NCBI RefSeq assembly: GCF_002980555.1
Contig: NZ_PVBT01000007.1
Location: forward strand, 248,001 to 312,000
DNA: 64,000 nt
From: Phyllobacterium myrsinacearum
GTDB lineage: Bacteria; Pseudomonadota; Alphaproteobacteria; Rhizobiales; Rhizobiaceae
Reading direction: 5' to 3'
Shown here: positions 17,675-26,941 of the stretch, in pieces
Numbering within the stretch: position 1 is the first letter of the stretch
How the letters are laid out: every line of letters starts with the position of its first letter
Notes under the pieces: model-generated
The model's database searches: none
Seen by the model: only the letters and a program-made list of their open reading frames with translations
Told to the model about the DNA's origin: nothing
Program-made: the position numbers and the translations under genes

Positions 17675-17701
17675 ATTGTCATATCTCAAAGGAGGTGAGA
17701 C

Positions 17702-17944
17702 ATGGAAAAAGCCAAAATCTTCTGGTCCGGACGCTCGCAGGCCGTGCGCCTTCCAAAGGAGTTCCGATTTGATGCAGCAGAGGTTCGTATACGGCGTCAC
17801 GGGCAATCCATTATTCTTGAACCGGTGCCGGAGAATTGGGCTTGGCTGGATGCTCTTACAGCCCCGGTAGACGACGACTTTGCAAAAGCTGCAAACGAGA
17901 AACCGGCAGCACAGGAAAGACCTAACCTCGATTATTTCAAATGA
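17702..17944 (+). CDS. vapB: VapB-type antitoxin (AbrB/SpoVT-like fold)
   Basis: An 80-residue antitoxin. The N-terminal half (AKIFWSGRSQAVRLPKEFRF) is the swapped-hairpin DNA-binding domain typical of VapB/VagC proteins; the C-terminal half is acidic and would wrap the toxin. A strong GGAGGTGAG ribosome site precedes the ATG. The stop overlaps the vapC start as ATGA, so the two are translationally coupled. It probably represses its own promoter with VapC. Confidence 0.92.
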   Translation: MEKAKIFWSGRSQAVRLPKEFRFDAAEVRIRRHGQSIILEPVPENWAWLDALTAPVDDDFAKAANEKPAAQERPNLDYFK

Positions 17945-18333
17945 AATTCCTGCTTGATACCAATGCAATCATTGCTTTGTTGAAAGGCAATGAGCGGCTG
18001 CACAGCCAACTGCGCCGACATCAGCCACAGGACTTTGCAATTTCGGCCATTGTCGCCCATGAACTATTTTACGGAGCCTACAAATCGCAGCGCGCCGTTC
18101 ACAATCTCGGTCTTGTTGAAAGCTTGCAATTCCAAACACTTGAGTTTGACTTGGACGACGCCAGACATGCGGGCGAGTTGCGGGCGAAGCTTGCACGCTC
18201 GGGCAATCCCATCGGTCCTTACGATGTTTTGGTCGCAGGGCAGGCCCTCGCGCGGTCCCTGACCCTCATCACACGCAATGTTCGCGAATTTCAGAGAGTC
18301 GAGAGACTTAACGTTGAAAACTGGGAAGACTAA
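17941..18333 (+). CDS. vapC: VapC-type PIN-domain ribonuclease toxin
   Basis: A 130-residue PIN-domain endoribonuclease. The acidic metal site is visible: D6 (LLDTNAII), E41 (AHELFYG), D95 (GPYDVLVAG), with the late TRNVREFQRV motif (N113). VapC toxins cut initiator tRNA or rRNA; the target here cannot be predicted. It converges with pheA, leaving nine bases between them. It is the window's only toxin-antitoxin pair and its only clear accessory-type element. Confidence 0.93.
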   Translation: MKFLLDTNAIIALLKGNERLHSQLRRHQPQDFAISAIVAHELFYGAYKSQRAVHNLGLVESLQFQTLEFDLDDARHAGELRAKLARSGNPIGPYDVLVAGQALARSLTLITRNVREFQRVERLNVENWED

Positions 18334-18342
18334 AAACTCAAT

Positions 18343-19206
18343 CTACTCACCATCGCCCTGGCTGCTGCGGAATGTCGTATCCGCCGGGTAGACGCCGAGA
18401 ATCCGCACCTCCTTGGAGAAGAACTCGAGTTCCTCCAGGGCATGGGCGACATTCTTGTCATCCGGATGCCCTTCAATATCAGCGTAAAACTGTGTCGCCG
18501 TGAATTTGCCGTCGATCTGATAGCTTTCCAGCTTGGTCATGTTGACGCCATTGGTGGCAAAGCCGCCCATCGCCTTGTAGAGCGCCGCCGGAACGTTGCG
18601 CACGCGAAAAACGAAGGTCGTCATCATGAGTTCGTCAGACGTGCGCGGCGCCCACTTTTTCGTCTTGTTCAGAACGACGAAGCGCGTGACGTTGTTTTCC
18701 GTATCCTCGACATCCTCTTCCAAGATATCGAGACCATAGAGACTGGAGGCGAGCCGCGGCGCCAGCGCCGCCATCGTCCTGTCCTTGACATCGGAGACGA
18801 GCCGCGCGGCACCCGCCGTATCCCCGGCAATGACCGGCTTCCAGCCATTCTTGCGGATATATTTGCGGCATTGGCCCAGTGCATGGATATGGCTGTGAAC
18901 CGTGACGATCTCGCTGCGCTTGGTGCCCGGAAGAACCATCAGCTGGAAATGGATCGGCAGAAAATATTCGCCGACAATGTGCAGGCGCGATTCCGGCAAG
19001 AGGTGGTGGATATCCGCCACGCGTCCGGCGATGGTGTTCTCGATCGGGATCATCGCAAGATCAGCCGCCCCGCTTTCAACCGCGTTGAACGCATCCTCAA
19101 AGGTCGGGCATGGCAACGGCTCCATGTGCGGAAACATGTTCCGGCATGCGGTGTCGGAATTGGCACCCGGTTCGCCTTGAAAGGAGATGCGGTTGGTCTT
19201 GGCCAT
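18343..19206 (-). CDS. pheA: prephenate dehydratase
   Basis: Converts prephenate to phenylpyruvate for phenylalanine synthesis. It is the stand-alone type without a chorismate mutase domain, 287 residues. The N-terminal domain shows FQGEPGANSDTA and the MIPIENTIAGRV motif; the catalytic TRF lies in ENNVTRFVVLNK. A C-terminal ACT domain (from ~195) with ESYQIDGKF gives feedback inhibition by phenylalanine. I start at the ATG at 19206, after AAAGGG. It follows kdsB by two bases on the same strand, so they are an operon. Confidence 0.95.
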   Translation of the reverse strand: MAKTNRISFQGEPGANSDTACRNMFPHMEPLPCPTFEDAFNAVESGAADLAMIPIENTIAGRVADIHHLLPESRLHIVGEYFLPIHFQLMVLPGTKRSEIVTVHSHIHALGQCRKYIRKNGWKPVIAGDTAGAARLVSDVKDRTMAALAPRLASSLYGLDILEEDVEDTENNVTRFVVLNKTKKWAPRTSDELMMTTFVFRVRNVPAALYKAMGGFATNGVNMTKLESYQIDGKFTATQFYADIEGHPDDKNVAHALEELEFFSKEVRILGVYPADTTFRSSQGDGE

Positions 19207-19208
19207 AA

Positions 19209-19949
19209 TCAATTGCCCTTTATTGAAGTAAGAATGTCACGTGCCCGCTCAAGATCTTCTCGGGTATCAACACCCAGCGGCACCGAATCAACGATCTCGA
19301 CATCGATGCGCATGCCGGCTTCCAGCGCGCGCAGCTGTTCCAGCCGTTCGCGCTGTTCGAGCGGCGACGGGCCAAGTCTGACGAATCGCTCCAGCGCGGC
19401 GCGGCGATAGGCATATAGACCGATGTGGTGGTAGAGCGGGCCATTGCCATAGGGAGCTGTCGCACGCGTAAAGTAGAGCGCGCGCATTTTCCCGGTGCCG
19501 ATGCCCGAGCCGACGATCTTGACCACGTTCGGATTGGTCTTTTCATCGTCCCTGGTGATCTCGACACACAATGTAGCGATATCGGCCGGGCCTTCGCGCA
19601 GCGGCAGAAGCGCGCGTTTGACCAATTCCGGATCAATGGTCGGCAGGTCGCCCTGGACATTGACGATGGCATCGACAGTGCCTTCCGGATCGAGCGCCAG
19701 CAAGGCTTCGTAGATGCGGTCCGAACCCGATTCATGGTCACTGCGCGTCATGACGGCTTCAAGTCCGTGCAACTCGACCGCCGCCTTCACTTCGGCGCTA
19801 TCGGTGGCAACAACGGCACGGCCGAGACCGGCCGCCAGGGCCCGTTCAGCCACATGCACGATCATCGGCTTGCCGGCAATATCGGCCAATGGCTTGCCGG
19901 GGAGGCGCGTGGAGGCCATGCGGGCGGGAATCAGGGTCAATATTTTCAT
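19209..19949 (-). CDS. kdsB: 3-deoxy-manno-octulosonate cytidylyltransferase
   Basis: Activates Kdo to CMP-Kdo for lipid A-core assembly; cytoplasmic. The N-terminal [15 protein letters not shown] is the nucleotide-sugar transferase signature. The [14 protein letters not shown] segment binds metal and substrate, and [18 protein letters not shown] is characteristic of KdsB. Length, 246 residues, is normal. I use the ATG at 19949; a GTG four codons upstream is weaker. It is cotranscribed with pheA. Confidence 0.96.
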   Translation of the reverse strand: MKILTLIPARMASTRLPGKPLADIAGKPMIVHVAERALAAGLGRAVVATDSAEVKAAVELHGLEAVMTRSDHESGSDRIYEALLALDPEGTVDAIVNVQGDLPTIDPELVKRALLPLREGPADIATLCVEITRDDEKTNPNVVKIVGSGIGTGKMRALYFTRATAPYGNGPLYHHIGLYAYRRAALERFVRLGPSPLEQRERLEQLRALEAGMRIDVEIVDSVPLGVDTREDLERARDILTSIKGN

Positions 19950-20126
19950 CGTCACAAGCACCCTACGGTGTCAAAAAGTCTCAGGCAGAACTGCCCTTAT
20001 ATGTGTTGCAAGTCTTGAGCAAAAGACCTAGTTTCCGCGCGATCACGAGGGGACTCTCGTCAAGTAATGCAGCGGTCTGCATTGACCAGATAATGAGAAC
20101 CTCCGCAAGAGGAGCAATGATCGACA

Positions 20127-20765
20127 ATGGATTCGAGCGCATTCAACAAATATGCCATGGCGTTCCTGGCAACAGTTTTCGTTGTCATGACAGCGGGCAT
20201 CCTTTCGGATTTCGTATTTGATTCCCGTGCGCCCGAAAAACCCGGCTTTATCATCCAGGCTGCCGAAGCCGGCGGGGAAGGTGAAGCTGGCGCGCCAGCC
20301 GCAGCGGCTGCGGCTGTACCGATCGCGACCCTGCTCGCATCGGCGGATGCAACACGCGGCGAAGCTATCTTCAAGCGCTGCCAGGCCTGCCACACCGGCG
20401 AAAAGGGCGGCGCCAACAAGGTCGGTCCGAACCTGTGGGACATCGTTGACCGTCCTATCGCCACACATGAAGGCTTCAGCTATTCCGGCGCCATCAAGGA
20501 TTTCTCCAAGGGCGGCAAGGAACTCTGGACGTTCGATCACCTCAATCACTTCCTGACATCGCCCAAGGGCTATATCAAAGGCACGGCCATGGGCTTTGCC
20601 GGTGACAAGAAGGACAATGAGCGCGCGGACCTGATCGCTTATCTGCGCACGCTTTCCGACAGCCCCAAGCCGCTTCCCGCTGCTGACGCAGCCCCTGCCG
20701 CCGGCGACAAGCCCGCGGATGCGGCTAAGCCTGCCGATGGTGCAGCGCCCGCACCGACCAAGTAA
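20127..20765 (+). CDS. cycM: membrane-anchored cytochrome c (CycM type)
   Basis: A 212-residue class I cytochrome c tethered by an uncleaved N-terminal helix (residues ~8-30, [20 protein letters not shown]). The heme site is CQACH (C85, C88, H89) and the axial Met is M155 in GTAMGFAG. The domain ends near residue 178 and is followed by an Ala/Pro/Lys repeat tail. CycM passes electrons from the bc1 complex to the aa3 oxidase on the periplasmic side. A strong terminator follows. Confidence 0.93.
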   Translation: MDSSAFNKYAMAFLATVFVVMTAGILSDFVFDSRAPEKPGFIIQAAEAGGEGEAGAPAAAAAAVPIATLLASADATRGEAIFKRCQACHTGEKGGANKVGPNLWDIVDRPIATHEGFSYSGAIKDFSKGGKELWTFDHLNHFLTSPKGYIKGTAMGFAGDKKDNERADLIAYLRTLSDSPKPLPAADAAPAAGDKPADAAKPADGAAPAPTK

Positions 20766-20791
20766 GCTCGGTTGCCCATTCCCAGAAAAGG

Positions 20792-20815
20792 CCGGGCCCA
20801 GTGCCCGGCTTTTTC
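20792..20815 (+). terminator. rho-independent terminator of cycM
   Basis: Seven-base arms GCCGGGC/GCCCGGC with a five-base loop followed directly by TTTTT, 27 bases past the cycM stop. It isolates cycM from the yej operon. Confidence 0.9.
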
Positions 20816-20913
20816 GTATCGGCATCAAGACTGCGTGTTTTTTTGCCGAAGGCCTGTTCTCCGCCGCATTTTCTCTTAGACTGCCCAAAAAAGAGAAACC
20901 GTGGAGACCTGAT

Positions 20914-22797
20914 TTGCACTTCCGCCCGTTCCTGACCAGCCTCGCCCTCCTTGCCATGACAGCCGCGATCCCCCTATCGAACGCACGGGCTGCGGAAACA
21001 GAGTGGCGGACGGCGGTCAGCGCTCTGGGCAAGCCGAAATACGGGCCGGACTTCAAGCATTTTGATTTTGTAAATCCCGATGCGCCGAAAGGCGGAACGC
21101 TGAATCAAATCGCTCAGGGTTCATTTGACAGTCTCAATCCCTTTGTTGTTCAGGGAACATCGGCAGCAGGGCTTCCCGGCGGAACTATCCTGGGCGGATA
21201 CCTCTACGATACACTTCTCAGCCGTGCGCTTGACGAACCAGCAACAAATTACGGACTTCTCGCAGAAGCGGTTGCTTACCCCGATGATTTTTCCTGGGTG
21301 AAATTCCGTCTCAACCCGGCTGCAAAATGGCATGATGGGCTGCCCATCACCGTCGATGATGTCATCTGGTCGTTCGACACTCTGAAGGCGCAGAGCCCGA
21401 TTTACAACAAGTATTATCATGACGTGACAAAGGCCGAGAAGACCGGGGACCGAGAGGTTACCTTCACGTTTGCGGGCGGCGGCAACCGTGAATTGCCCGG
21501 CATCGTCGGCGAGTTTCCCGTGTTGCCAAAACACTGGTGGGAAAGCACCGATCAATCCGGCAAGCCACGTGACATCACAAAGCCCACGACGGAAATCCCT
21601 CTGGGCTCAGCGGCTTATAAAATCGAAAGCGTCGACTTCGGCAAAACCATCGTATGGAGCCGGGTGCCCGATTACTGGGGCAAGGATCTTCCCACCAATG
21701 TCGGGCGCAACAATTTCGATCGTATTCGCTATGAATATTTCCGCGACGCAAACGCCATGTGGGAAGCCTTCAAAAAGGGCGGATTCCAGGATTACCGCGG
21801 CGAACCGAGTATTGGCCGCTGGATGCGCGGCTACGACTTCCCGGCATTCACCAGAGGGGATGTCATCAAGGCCGTGTATCCTCAGCGCTCGTCTGGCCGC
21901 ATGCAAGGATTTCTCCTGAATACGCGTCGCGACAAGTTCAAGGATATTAAGGTACGCGAAGCCTTGAACTTTGCCTTTGATTTTGAATCCATGAGCAAAA
22001 ATGTATTTTTCGGTCAATACAAGCGCATAGACAGCTATTTCTCCGGCACGGAGCTGGCATCAAGCGGCCTCCCGACAGGCAAAGAACTGGAGATACTTCA
22101 GGCGGTCAAAGGTAAGGTACCGGAAGGGGTTTTCAATGAGGCGTTCAAGAACCCGGTTTCTGACACGCCGCAGGCACAACGCGACAATCTACGCAAGGCC
22201 GCCTCGCTATTGCGGGAAGCTGGTTATGATCAGAAAAATGGAAAGCTCATCAATACAGCGACTGGCCAACCCCTAACCATCGAATTTCTGGCGGATGATC
22301 CGGGCGACGAACGGACGATCGGACCCTTCATGACCAATCTGCGCAAACTTGGCATAGACGCGCAGATACGTGCTGTCGATGCAGCCCAATATGCGGCCAG
22401 GGTCAATGATTATGATTATGACGTAATGGCGATCGCCGGAATCGGACAAACTCTGTCGCCGGGGAACGAGCAGCGCGATTTCTGGGGATCCAGTACCGCC
22501 GATATGCCTGGCGGACGCAATTATATGGGTATCAAAAATCCGGCCATAGACACGCTGATCGACAGGGTGATCTTTGCCAAGGATCGCGAGGAGCTTGTGG
22601 CAGCAACCCATGCGCTCGACCGGGTTCTGCTGTGGAACTACTATGTTGTTCCGCAGTGGTACGATGACAAGGTCAAGGTTGCCTATTGGAACAAGTTTGG
22701 GATGCCTGAGAAGCAGCCGGATTATATTGGCATCGATCCGTTCTCCTGGTGGATCGATCCTGCCAAGGAACAGGCCCTGAAGGCGCGGGCTCAATGA
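20914..22797 (+). CDS. yejA: YejA-type oligopeptide ABC transporter substrate-binding protein, copy 1
   Basis: Periplasmic peptide-binding protein for the YejBEF importer, 627 residues. The start is a TTG after GTGGAGACC. It opens a Sec signal peptide (FLTSLALLAMTAAIPLSNARA) with the likely cut at ARA-AE. The mature protein begins like its neighbour: LGKPKYGPDFKHFDFVNPDA, then PKGGTL. Family members import microcin C-like peptides and contribute to resistance against antimicrobial peptides in Brucella and Sinorhizobium. It is first of five or six coupled genes. Its stop overlaps the next start. Confidence 0.92.
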   Translation: MHFRPFLTSLALLAMTAAIPLSNARAAETEWRTAVSALGKPKYGPDFKHFDFVNPDAPKGGTLNQIAQGSFDSLNPFVVQGTSAAGLPGGTILGGYLYDTLLSRALDEPATNYGLLAEAVAYPDDFSWVKFRLNPAAKWHDGLPITVDDVIWSFDTLKAQSPIYNKYYHDVTKAEKTGDREVTFTFAGGGNRELPGIVGEFPVLPKHWWESTDQSGKPRDITKPTTEIPLGSAAYKIESVDFGKTIVWSRVPDYWGKDLPTNVGRNNFDRIRYEYFRDANAMWEAFKKGGFQDYRGEPSIGRWMRGYDFPAFTRGDVIKAVYPQRSSGRMQGFLLNTRRDKFKDIKVREALNFAFDFESMSKNVFFGQYKRIDSYFSGTELASSGLPTGKELEILQAVKGKVPEGVFNEAFKNPVSDTPQAQRDNLRKAASLLREAGYDQKNGKLINTATGQPLTIEFLADDPGDERTIGPFMTNLRKLGIDAQIRAVDAAQYAARVNDYDYDVMAIAGIGQTLSPGNEQRDFWGSSTADMPGGRNYMGIKNPAIDTLIDRVIFAKDREELVAATHALDRVLLWNYYVVPQWYDDKVKVAYWNKFGMPEKQPDYIGIDPFSWWIDPAKEQALKARAQ

Positions 22798-24671
22798 TCA
22801 AAGTTCATCTGAACCGCCGTAGTCTGCTGAAATACTCCGGCGCGGCGGCTTTGTCCGCCCTTGCTCCGCATTTGGCATTGGCGGAGGTGAAAACGGATGT
22901 GCCGCTGCATGGCCTTTCCGCCTTTGGCGACCTCAAATATCCCAAGGATTTCACGCATTTCGATTACACCAATCCCGATGCACCGAAAGGCGGAACGTTC
23001 TGCTTCTCGCCGTCCATATGGATACTCAACCAATCGCCTCAAACGTTCAACACGCTGAACGGTTTCAGCGCGCGCGGCGATGCGCCGCCGCGTGTGGAAC
23101 TGTGTTTCGATTCCCTGATGACATCGGCGCTGGACGAGCCCGATTCGATCTATGGCCTGGTTGCCGAAAGCGTTACGGTTTCCCCGGACAAACGGACATT
23201 CACATTCAAAATGCGCCCGCAAGCGCGTTTTCATGACGGCTCCCCTCTCACCGCCCATGACGCCGTGTTCAGTTACGAGACGCTCAAGGCAAAGGGGCAT
23301 CCCGATCTCGTGGTGATGATGGCGGAACTCAAGGAAATTGCCGCTGTGGATGACCACACGGTGCGCCTGACCTTTTCCGGCAATCATTCCGACCGGGCCA
23401 TTCTCGACATAGCGGCGGGAATACCGATCTTTTCCAAGGCGTGGTATGCCACGCGGGATTTCGATGCATCGACGCTGGAGGCGCCACTCGGTTCCGGTGC
23501 CTATCGTGCGGGTATCATCCTCCCCGGCCAAACAATCGAATACGAACGTGTTGCCGATTACTGGGCGAAGGATTTGCCCGTGCAGCGCGGCTCCAACCAT
23601 TTCGACCGCATCCGCATCGAGTTCTTTCGCGACCGGCAACCCGATTTCGAATCCTTCAAGAAGGGCGATATTTACTGGCGCTCCGAATCCGTGGCCAAGA
23701 CATGGGCGACCGAATACAATTTCCCTGCCATACAGCAGAAGCGCGTCGTCAAACGCGAGTTCTCCAGCGAAAAGCGGCCGATGATGCAGGCCTGGGCGCT
23801 GAACCAGCGCCGGGAACAGTTCCGCGACCCGCGGGTGCGCGAAGCCATCGCCCTGTGCTTTGATTTCGAGTGGACCAGCAAGAACCTGTTCTACGATGTC
23901 TACAAACGCTCGCAGTCACTGTTTGAGAAATCCGACTTCCGCGCCGAAGGCAAACCTTCCGCCGAAGAACTGGCCATTATCGAACCGCTGCGCGACAGGC
24001 TGCCGCCGGAGATTTTCGGTGATGCGGTTCTGCAACCCGCATCGGACGGTTCGGGGCGCGACAGAAACAACCTGCGCCGCGCGGTCGAACTGATCACTGC
24101 AGCGGGGTATACGCGCCAGAATGGCAAATTCGCCGATCGCAGCGGCAAACCCCTCAACGTGGAAATGCTGATCCAGGCGGAAGTCTTCACCCGTTCAGCG
24201 ACACCTTTCATCAACAATCTGAACGCCATCGGTATCAATGCCACTTTGCGCCTGGTCGATCCGGCCCAGTATCAAGTCAGGCTGCAGGCCTTCGATTTCG
24301 ATATGATGGGAGCGGCCTATTCGCTTGGTTCCACACCGACGCAGGAAAGCCTGCAGGCCATGTTCGGCTCCAAATCGGCTGCTTTGCCCGGGTCCACCAA
24401 TTTCGCTGGTGTTGCGGATCCGGTGATCGATGCGCTGATCCAGAAAGTCGGCGACGTGAGGTCACGCGCTGAACTGGTCACGATTATGCGTGTTCTGGAT
24501 CGACTCTTGCGTATAAGGCGCGACTGGATTCCAAATTGGTACAGTGCGAATCACCTCATCGCCTATTGGGACATGTTCGGCTTCAAGGAGCCCAAACCCG
24601 ATTACGGCTTTCCGGTTGAAACGCTCTGGTGGCTTGACGAAACAAAGGCGAAGGCAATTGGCAAGATTTAA
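22794..24671 (+). CDS. yejA: YejA-type oligopeptide ABC transporter substrate-binding protein, copy 2
   Basis: Second binding protein, 625 residues, paralogous to the first (shared LGDLKYP/KFxHFDYTNPDAPKGGTF-type opening, DSLMTSALDEP, SGAYR and RVADYWAKDLP). Its N-terminus has a twin-arginine-like motif, NRRSLLKYSGAAALSALA, so it may go through Tat rather than Sec. The start, ATG at 22794, overlaps the upstream stop (ATGA). A tandem pair probably gives one permease two peptide specificities. Codon usage looks like that of its neighbours. Confidence 0.93.
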   Translation: MIKVHLNRRSLLKYSGAAALSALAPHLALAEVKTDVPLHGLSAFGDLKYPKDFTHFDYTNPDAPKGGTFCFSPSIWILNQSPQTFNTLNGFSARGDAPPRVELCFDSLMTSALDEPDSIYGLVAESVTVSPDKRTFTFKMRPQARFHDGSPLTAHDAVFSYETLKAKGHPDLVVMMAELKEIAAVDDHTVRLTFSGNHSDRAILDIAAGIPIFSKAWYATRDFDASTLEAPLGSGAYRAGIILPGQTIEYERVADYWAKDLPVQRGSNHFDRIRIEFFRDRQPDFESFKKGDIYWRSESVAKTWATEYNFPAIQQKRVVKREFSSEKRPMMQAWALNQRREQFRDPRVREAIALCFDFEWTSKNLFYDVYKRSQSLFEKSDFRAEGKPSAEELAIIEPLRDRLPPEIFGDAVLQPASDGSGRDRNNLRRAVELITAAGYTRQNGKFADRSGKPLNVEMLIQAEVFTRSATPFINNLNAIGINATLRLVDPAQYQVRLQAFDFDMMGAAYSLGSTPTQESLQAMFGSKSAALPGSTNFAGVADPVIDALIQKVGDVRSRAELVTIMRVLDRLLRIRRDWIPNWYSANHLIAYWDMFGFKEPKPDYGFPVETLWWLDETKAKAIGKI

Positions 24672-24698
24672 AATGACATCCCCGGGAGCACCGTCTTA

Positions 24699-25802
24699 AT
24701 GGGAGCCTATATTCTACGGCGTTTGCTCCTGATGATACCGACCCTGTTCGGAGTTCTGCTTGTCTGCTTCGTCATTGTACAGTTCGTTCCCGGCGGCCCG
24801 GTCCAGCGCATTATCGGCCAGCTCACCGGACAGGGCGGCAACGCGCTTGACCGCATCGGCGGTGGCGGCGCCGATTTTGGCCACGGCAACGAATCGCTTG
24901 GCCTCGGCACGGCCAATTCGAAATATCGCGGCGCCCAGGGTCTTGATCCCGCGTTCATAGCCAGCCTCGAAAAGCAGTTCGGGCTGGACAAGCCGCCGCT
25001 CGAGCGTTTCCGTATCCTGGTATGGAACTATCTGCGGTTTGATTTCGGCAACAGCTATTTCCGCGACATCAGCGTGGTGCAGCTCATCAAGGAGAAACTG
25101 CCGGTTTCGATATCGCTTGGCCTATGGATGACACTGATATCCTATGCCATCTCCATCCCGCTCGGCATTCGCAAAGCCATCAAGGACGGTTCTGCCTTTG
25201 ACGTGTGGACCAGTGCCGTTGTCGTGGTTGGCTATGCGATACCGGGATTTCTCTTCGGCATCATGCTGATCGTATTTTTTGCCGGCGGCTCATTCTTCGA
25301 CTGGTTCCCGCTGCGCGGCTTGACGTCCAACAATTTCGCCGAGCTCTCGTTCTTCGGCAAGGTCGTCGACTATGCCTGGCACATTGCCCTGCCGTTGACG
25401 GCCATGCTGCTGTCGGCCTTCGCCACGACGACCCTTTTGACCAAGAATTCGTTCCTAGATGAAATCCGCAAGCAATATGTCACCACGGCGCGGGCAAAGG
25501 GTCTGACCGAGCGCAAAATTCTCTATGGGCACGTCTTCCGCAACGCCATGCTCATCGTCATTGCCGGTTTTCCCAGCGCCTTCATTTCAATTTTCTTCAC
25601 CGGCCAGTTGCTGATCGAGGCGATTTTCTCGCTCGATGGGCTTGGATTGCTTGGCTATGAATCGATCATCAACCGCGATTATCCGGTGGTGATTGCCACG
25701 GTCTATATTTTCGCCCTTGTCGGCGTCATCGTCAGCCTCCTGTCCGATCTCCTCTACACATGGATCGACCCGCGTATTGATTTCGAGCGGAGGGATGTCT
25801 GA
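24699..25802 (+). CDS. yejB: YejB peptide ABC transporter permease
   Basis: One of two membrane subunits of the importer, 367 residues. The N-terminal signature MGAYILRRLLLMIPTLFGVL is typical of DppB/YejB proteins. The ~60-residue Gly-rich loop after TM1 matches YejB. The EAA cytoplasmic-loop motif, TTARAKGLTERKILYGHVFR, contacts the ATPase. Six transmembrane segments are apparent. It begins 27 bases after yejA copy 2 and its stop overlaps yejE by one base. Confidence 0.95.
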   Translation: MGAYILRRLLLMIPTLFGVLLVCFVIVQFVPGGPVQRIIGQLTGQGGNALDRIGGGGADFGHGNESLGLGTANSKYRGAQGLDPAFIASLEKQFGLDKPPLERFRILVWNYLRFDFGNSYFRDISVVQLIKEKLPVSISLGLWMTLISYAISIPLGIRKAIKDGSAFDVWTSAVVVVGYAIPGFLFGIMLIVFFAGGSFFDWFPLRGLTSNNFAELSFFGKVVDYAWHIALPLTAMLLSAFATTTLLTKNSFLDEIRKQYVTTARAKGLTERKILYGHVFRNAMLIVIAGFPSAFISIFFTGQLLIEAIFSLDGLGLLGYESIINRDYPVVIATVYIFALVGVIVSLLSDLLYTWIDPRIDFERRDV

Positions 25803-26941
25803 TGACCGATACAAGCATTGGCACGCAGCCCGTTGCTGTTCGCCGTCCGCGGTTGTCACCGCTCAATGCCCGCCGCTGGCAGAACTTCAAGGCCAACCGC
25901 CGCGGCTGGTGGGCCCTGTGGCTGTTCCTGTTCCTGTTCATTGCTTCGCTGTTCGGCGAATTCATTGCCAATGACCGGCCGATCCTTGTTTCCTACAAGG
26001 GCGAGATTCTCTTTCCCGTTCTCGTTGATTATCCGGAAGAGAAGTTCAACGGCTTTTATGCGGTGACCGATTATCGCGATCCGGTGATCCAGGACGAGAT
26101 CAACGCCAATGGCTGGGCCATCTGGCCGCCGATCCGCTACTCCTACCGCACCGTCAACAACGAGCTTCCCGATACGGCACCGTCAAAACCATTCTGGCTC
26201 TATACGCCCGAGGAGCGTTGTGCCCGCTATCCGCAGGGTGTGAACGACGCCAACTGCACGTTCGGCAACATGAACATTCTGGGCACGGATGATCAGGCGC
26301 GCGACGTGTTTGCCCGGGCGCTTTATGGTTTCCGCATTTCCGTGCTGTTCGGACTGATCCTGACAGCGGCGTCAGCGGTGATCGGGGTGACGGCCGGCGC
26401 CATGCAAGGCTATTTCGGCGGCTGGCTCGATCTTCTGGCGCAACGCTTCATCGAAATCTGGTCCTCAGTGCCAACCCTCTACCTCCTCCTGATCATGGCT
26501 TCGATCCTGCCGCCCGGCTTCTGGATCCTGCTCTCCATCATGCTGCTGTTCTCATGGGTGCATTTTGTCGGCATCGTCCGCGCCGAATTCCTGCGGGCCC
26601 GCAATTTCGAGTATGTGAATGCCGCCCGGGCGCTCGGCGTCCGTGACCGGACAATCATGTTCCGCCATCTCCTGCCCAACGCCATGGTGACGACGCTCAC
26701 CTTCCTGCCCTTCATCCTCAATGGATCGATCACGACGCTCACCTCGCTCGATTTCCTCGGTTTCGGCCTGCCACCGGGCTCCGCCTCGCTGGGCGAGCTT
26801 CTGGCGCAAGGCAAGAACAACCTGCAGGCCCCATGGCTTGGCCTGACCGGTTTCATCGTCATCTCGCTGATGCTGTCGCTTCTGATCTTTGTCGGCGAAG
26901 CGACCCGTGACGCGTTCGATCCGCGCAAGGCTTTCAAATGA
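25802..26941 (+). CDS. yejE: YejE peptide ABC transporter permease
   Basis: Second membrane subunit, 379 residues. The N-terminus is cytoplasmic with TM1 at WWALWLFLFLFIASLFG. A large periplasmic domain between TM1 and TM2 (about residues 55-160) contains WPPIRYSYRTVNNE and is characteristic of YejE. The EAA loop reads NAARALGVRDRTIMFRHLLP. The TGATG junction with yejB and the ATGA overlap with yejF indicate coupled synthesis. Confidence 0.95.
   Translation: MTDTSIGTQPVAVRRPRLSPLNARRWQNFKANRRGWWALWLFLFLFIASLFGEFIANDRPILVSYKGEILFPVLVDYPEEKFNGFYAVTDYRDPVIQDEINANGWAIWPPIRYSYRTVNNELPDTAPSKPFWLYTPEERCARYPQGVNDANCTFGNMNILGTDDQARDVFARALYGFRISVLFGLILTAASAVIGVTAGAMQGYFGGWLDLLAQRFIEIWSSVPTLYLLLIMASILPPGFWILLSIMLLFSWVHFVGIVRAEFLRARNFEYVNAARALGVRDRTIMFRHLLPNAMVTTLTFLPFILNGSITTLTSLDFLGFGLPPGSASLGELLAQGKNNLQAPWLGLTGFIVISLMLSLLIFVGEATRDAFDPRKAFK

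Noticed and set aside
20792-20815. A small-RNA or repeat interpretation of the GC-rich hairpin after cycM
   Set aside because: The stem, short loop and immediate five T are fully explained by an intrinsic terminator.
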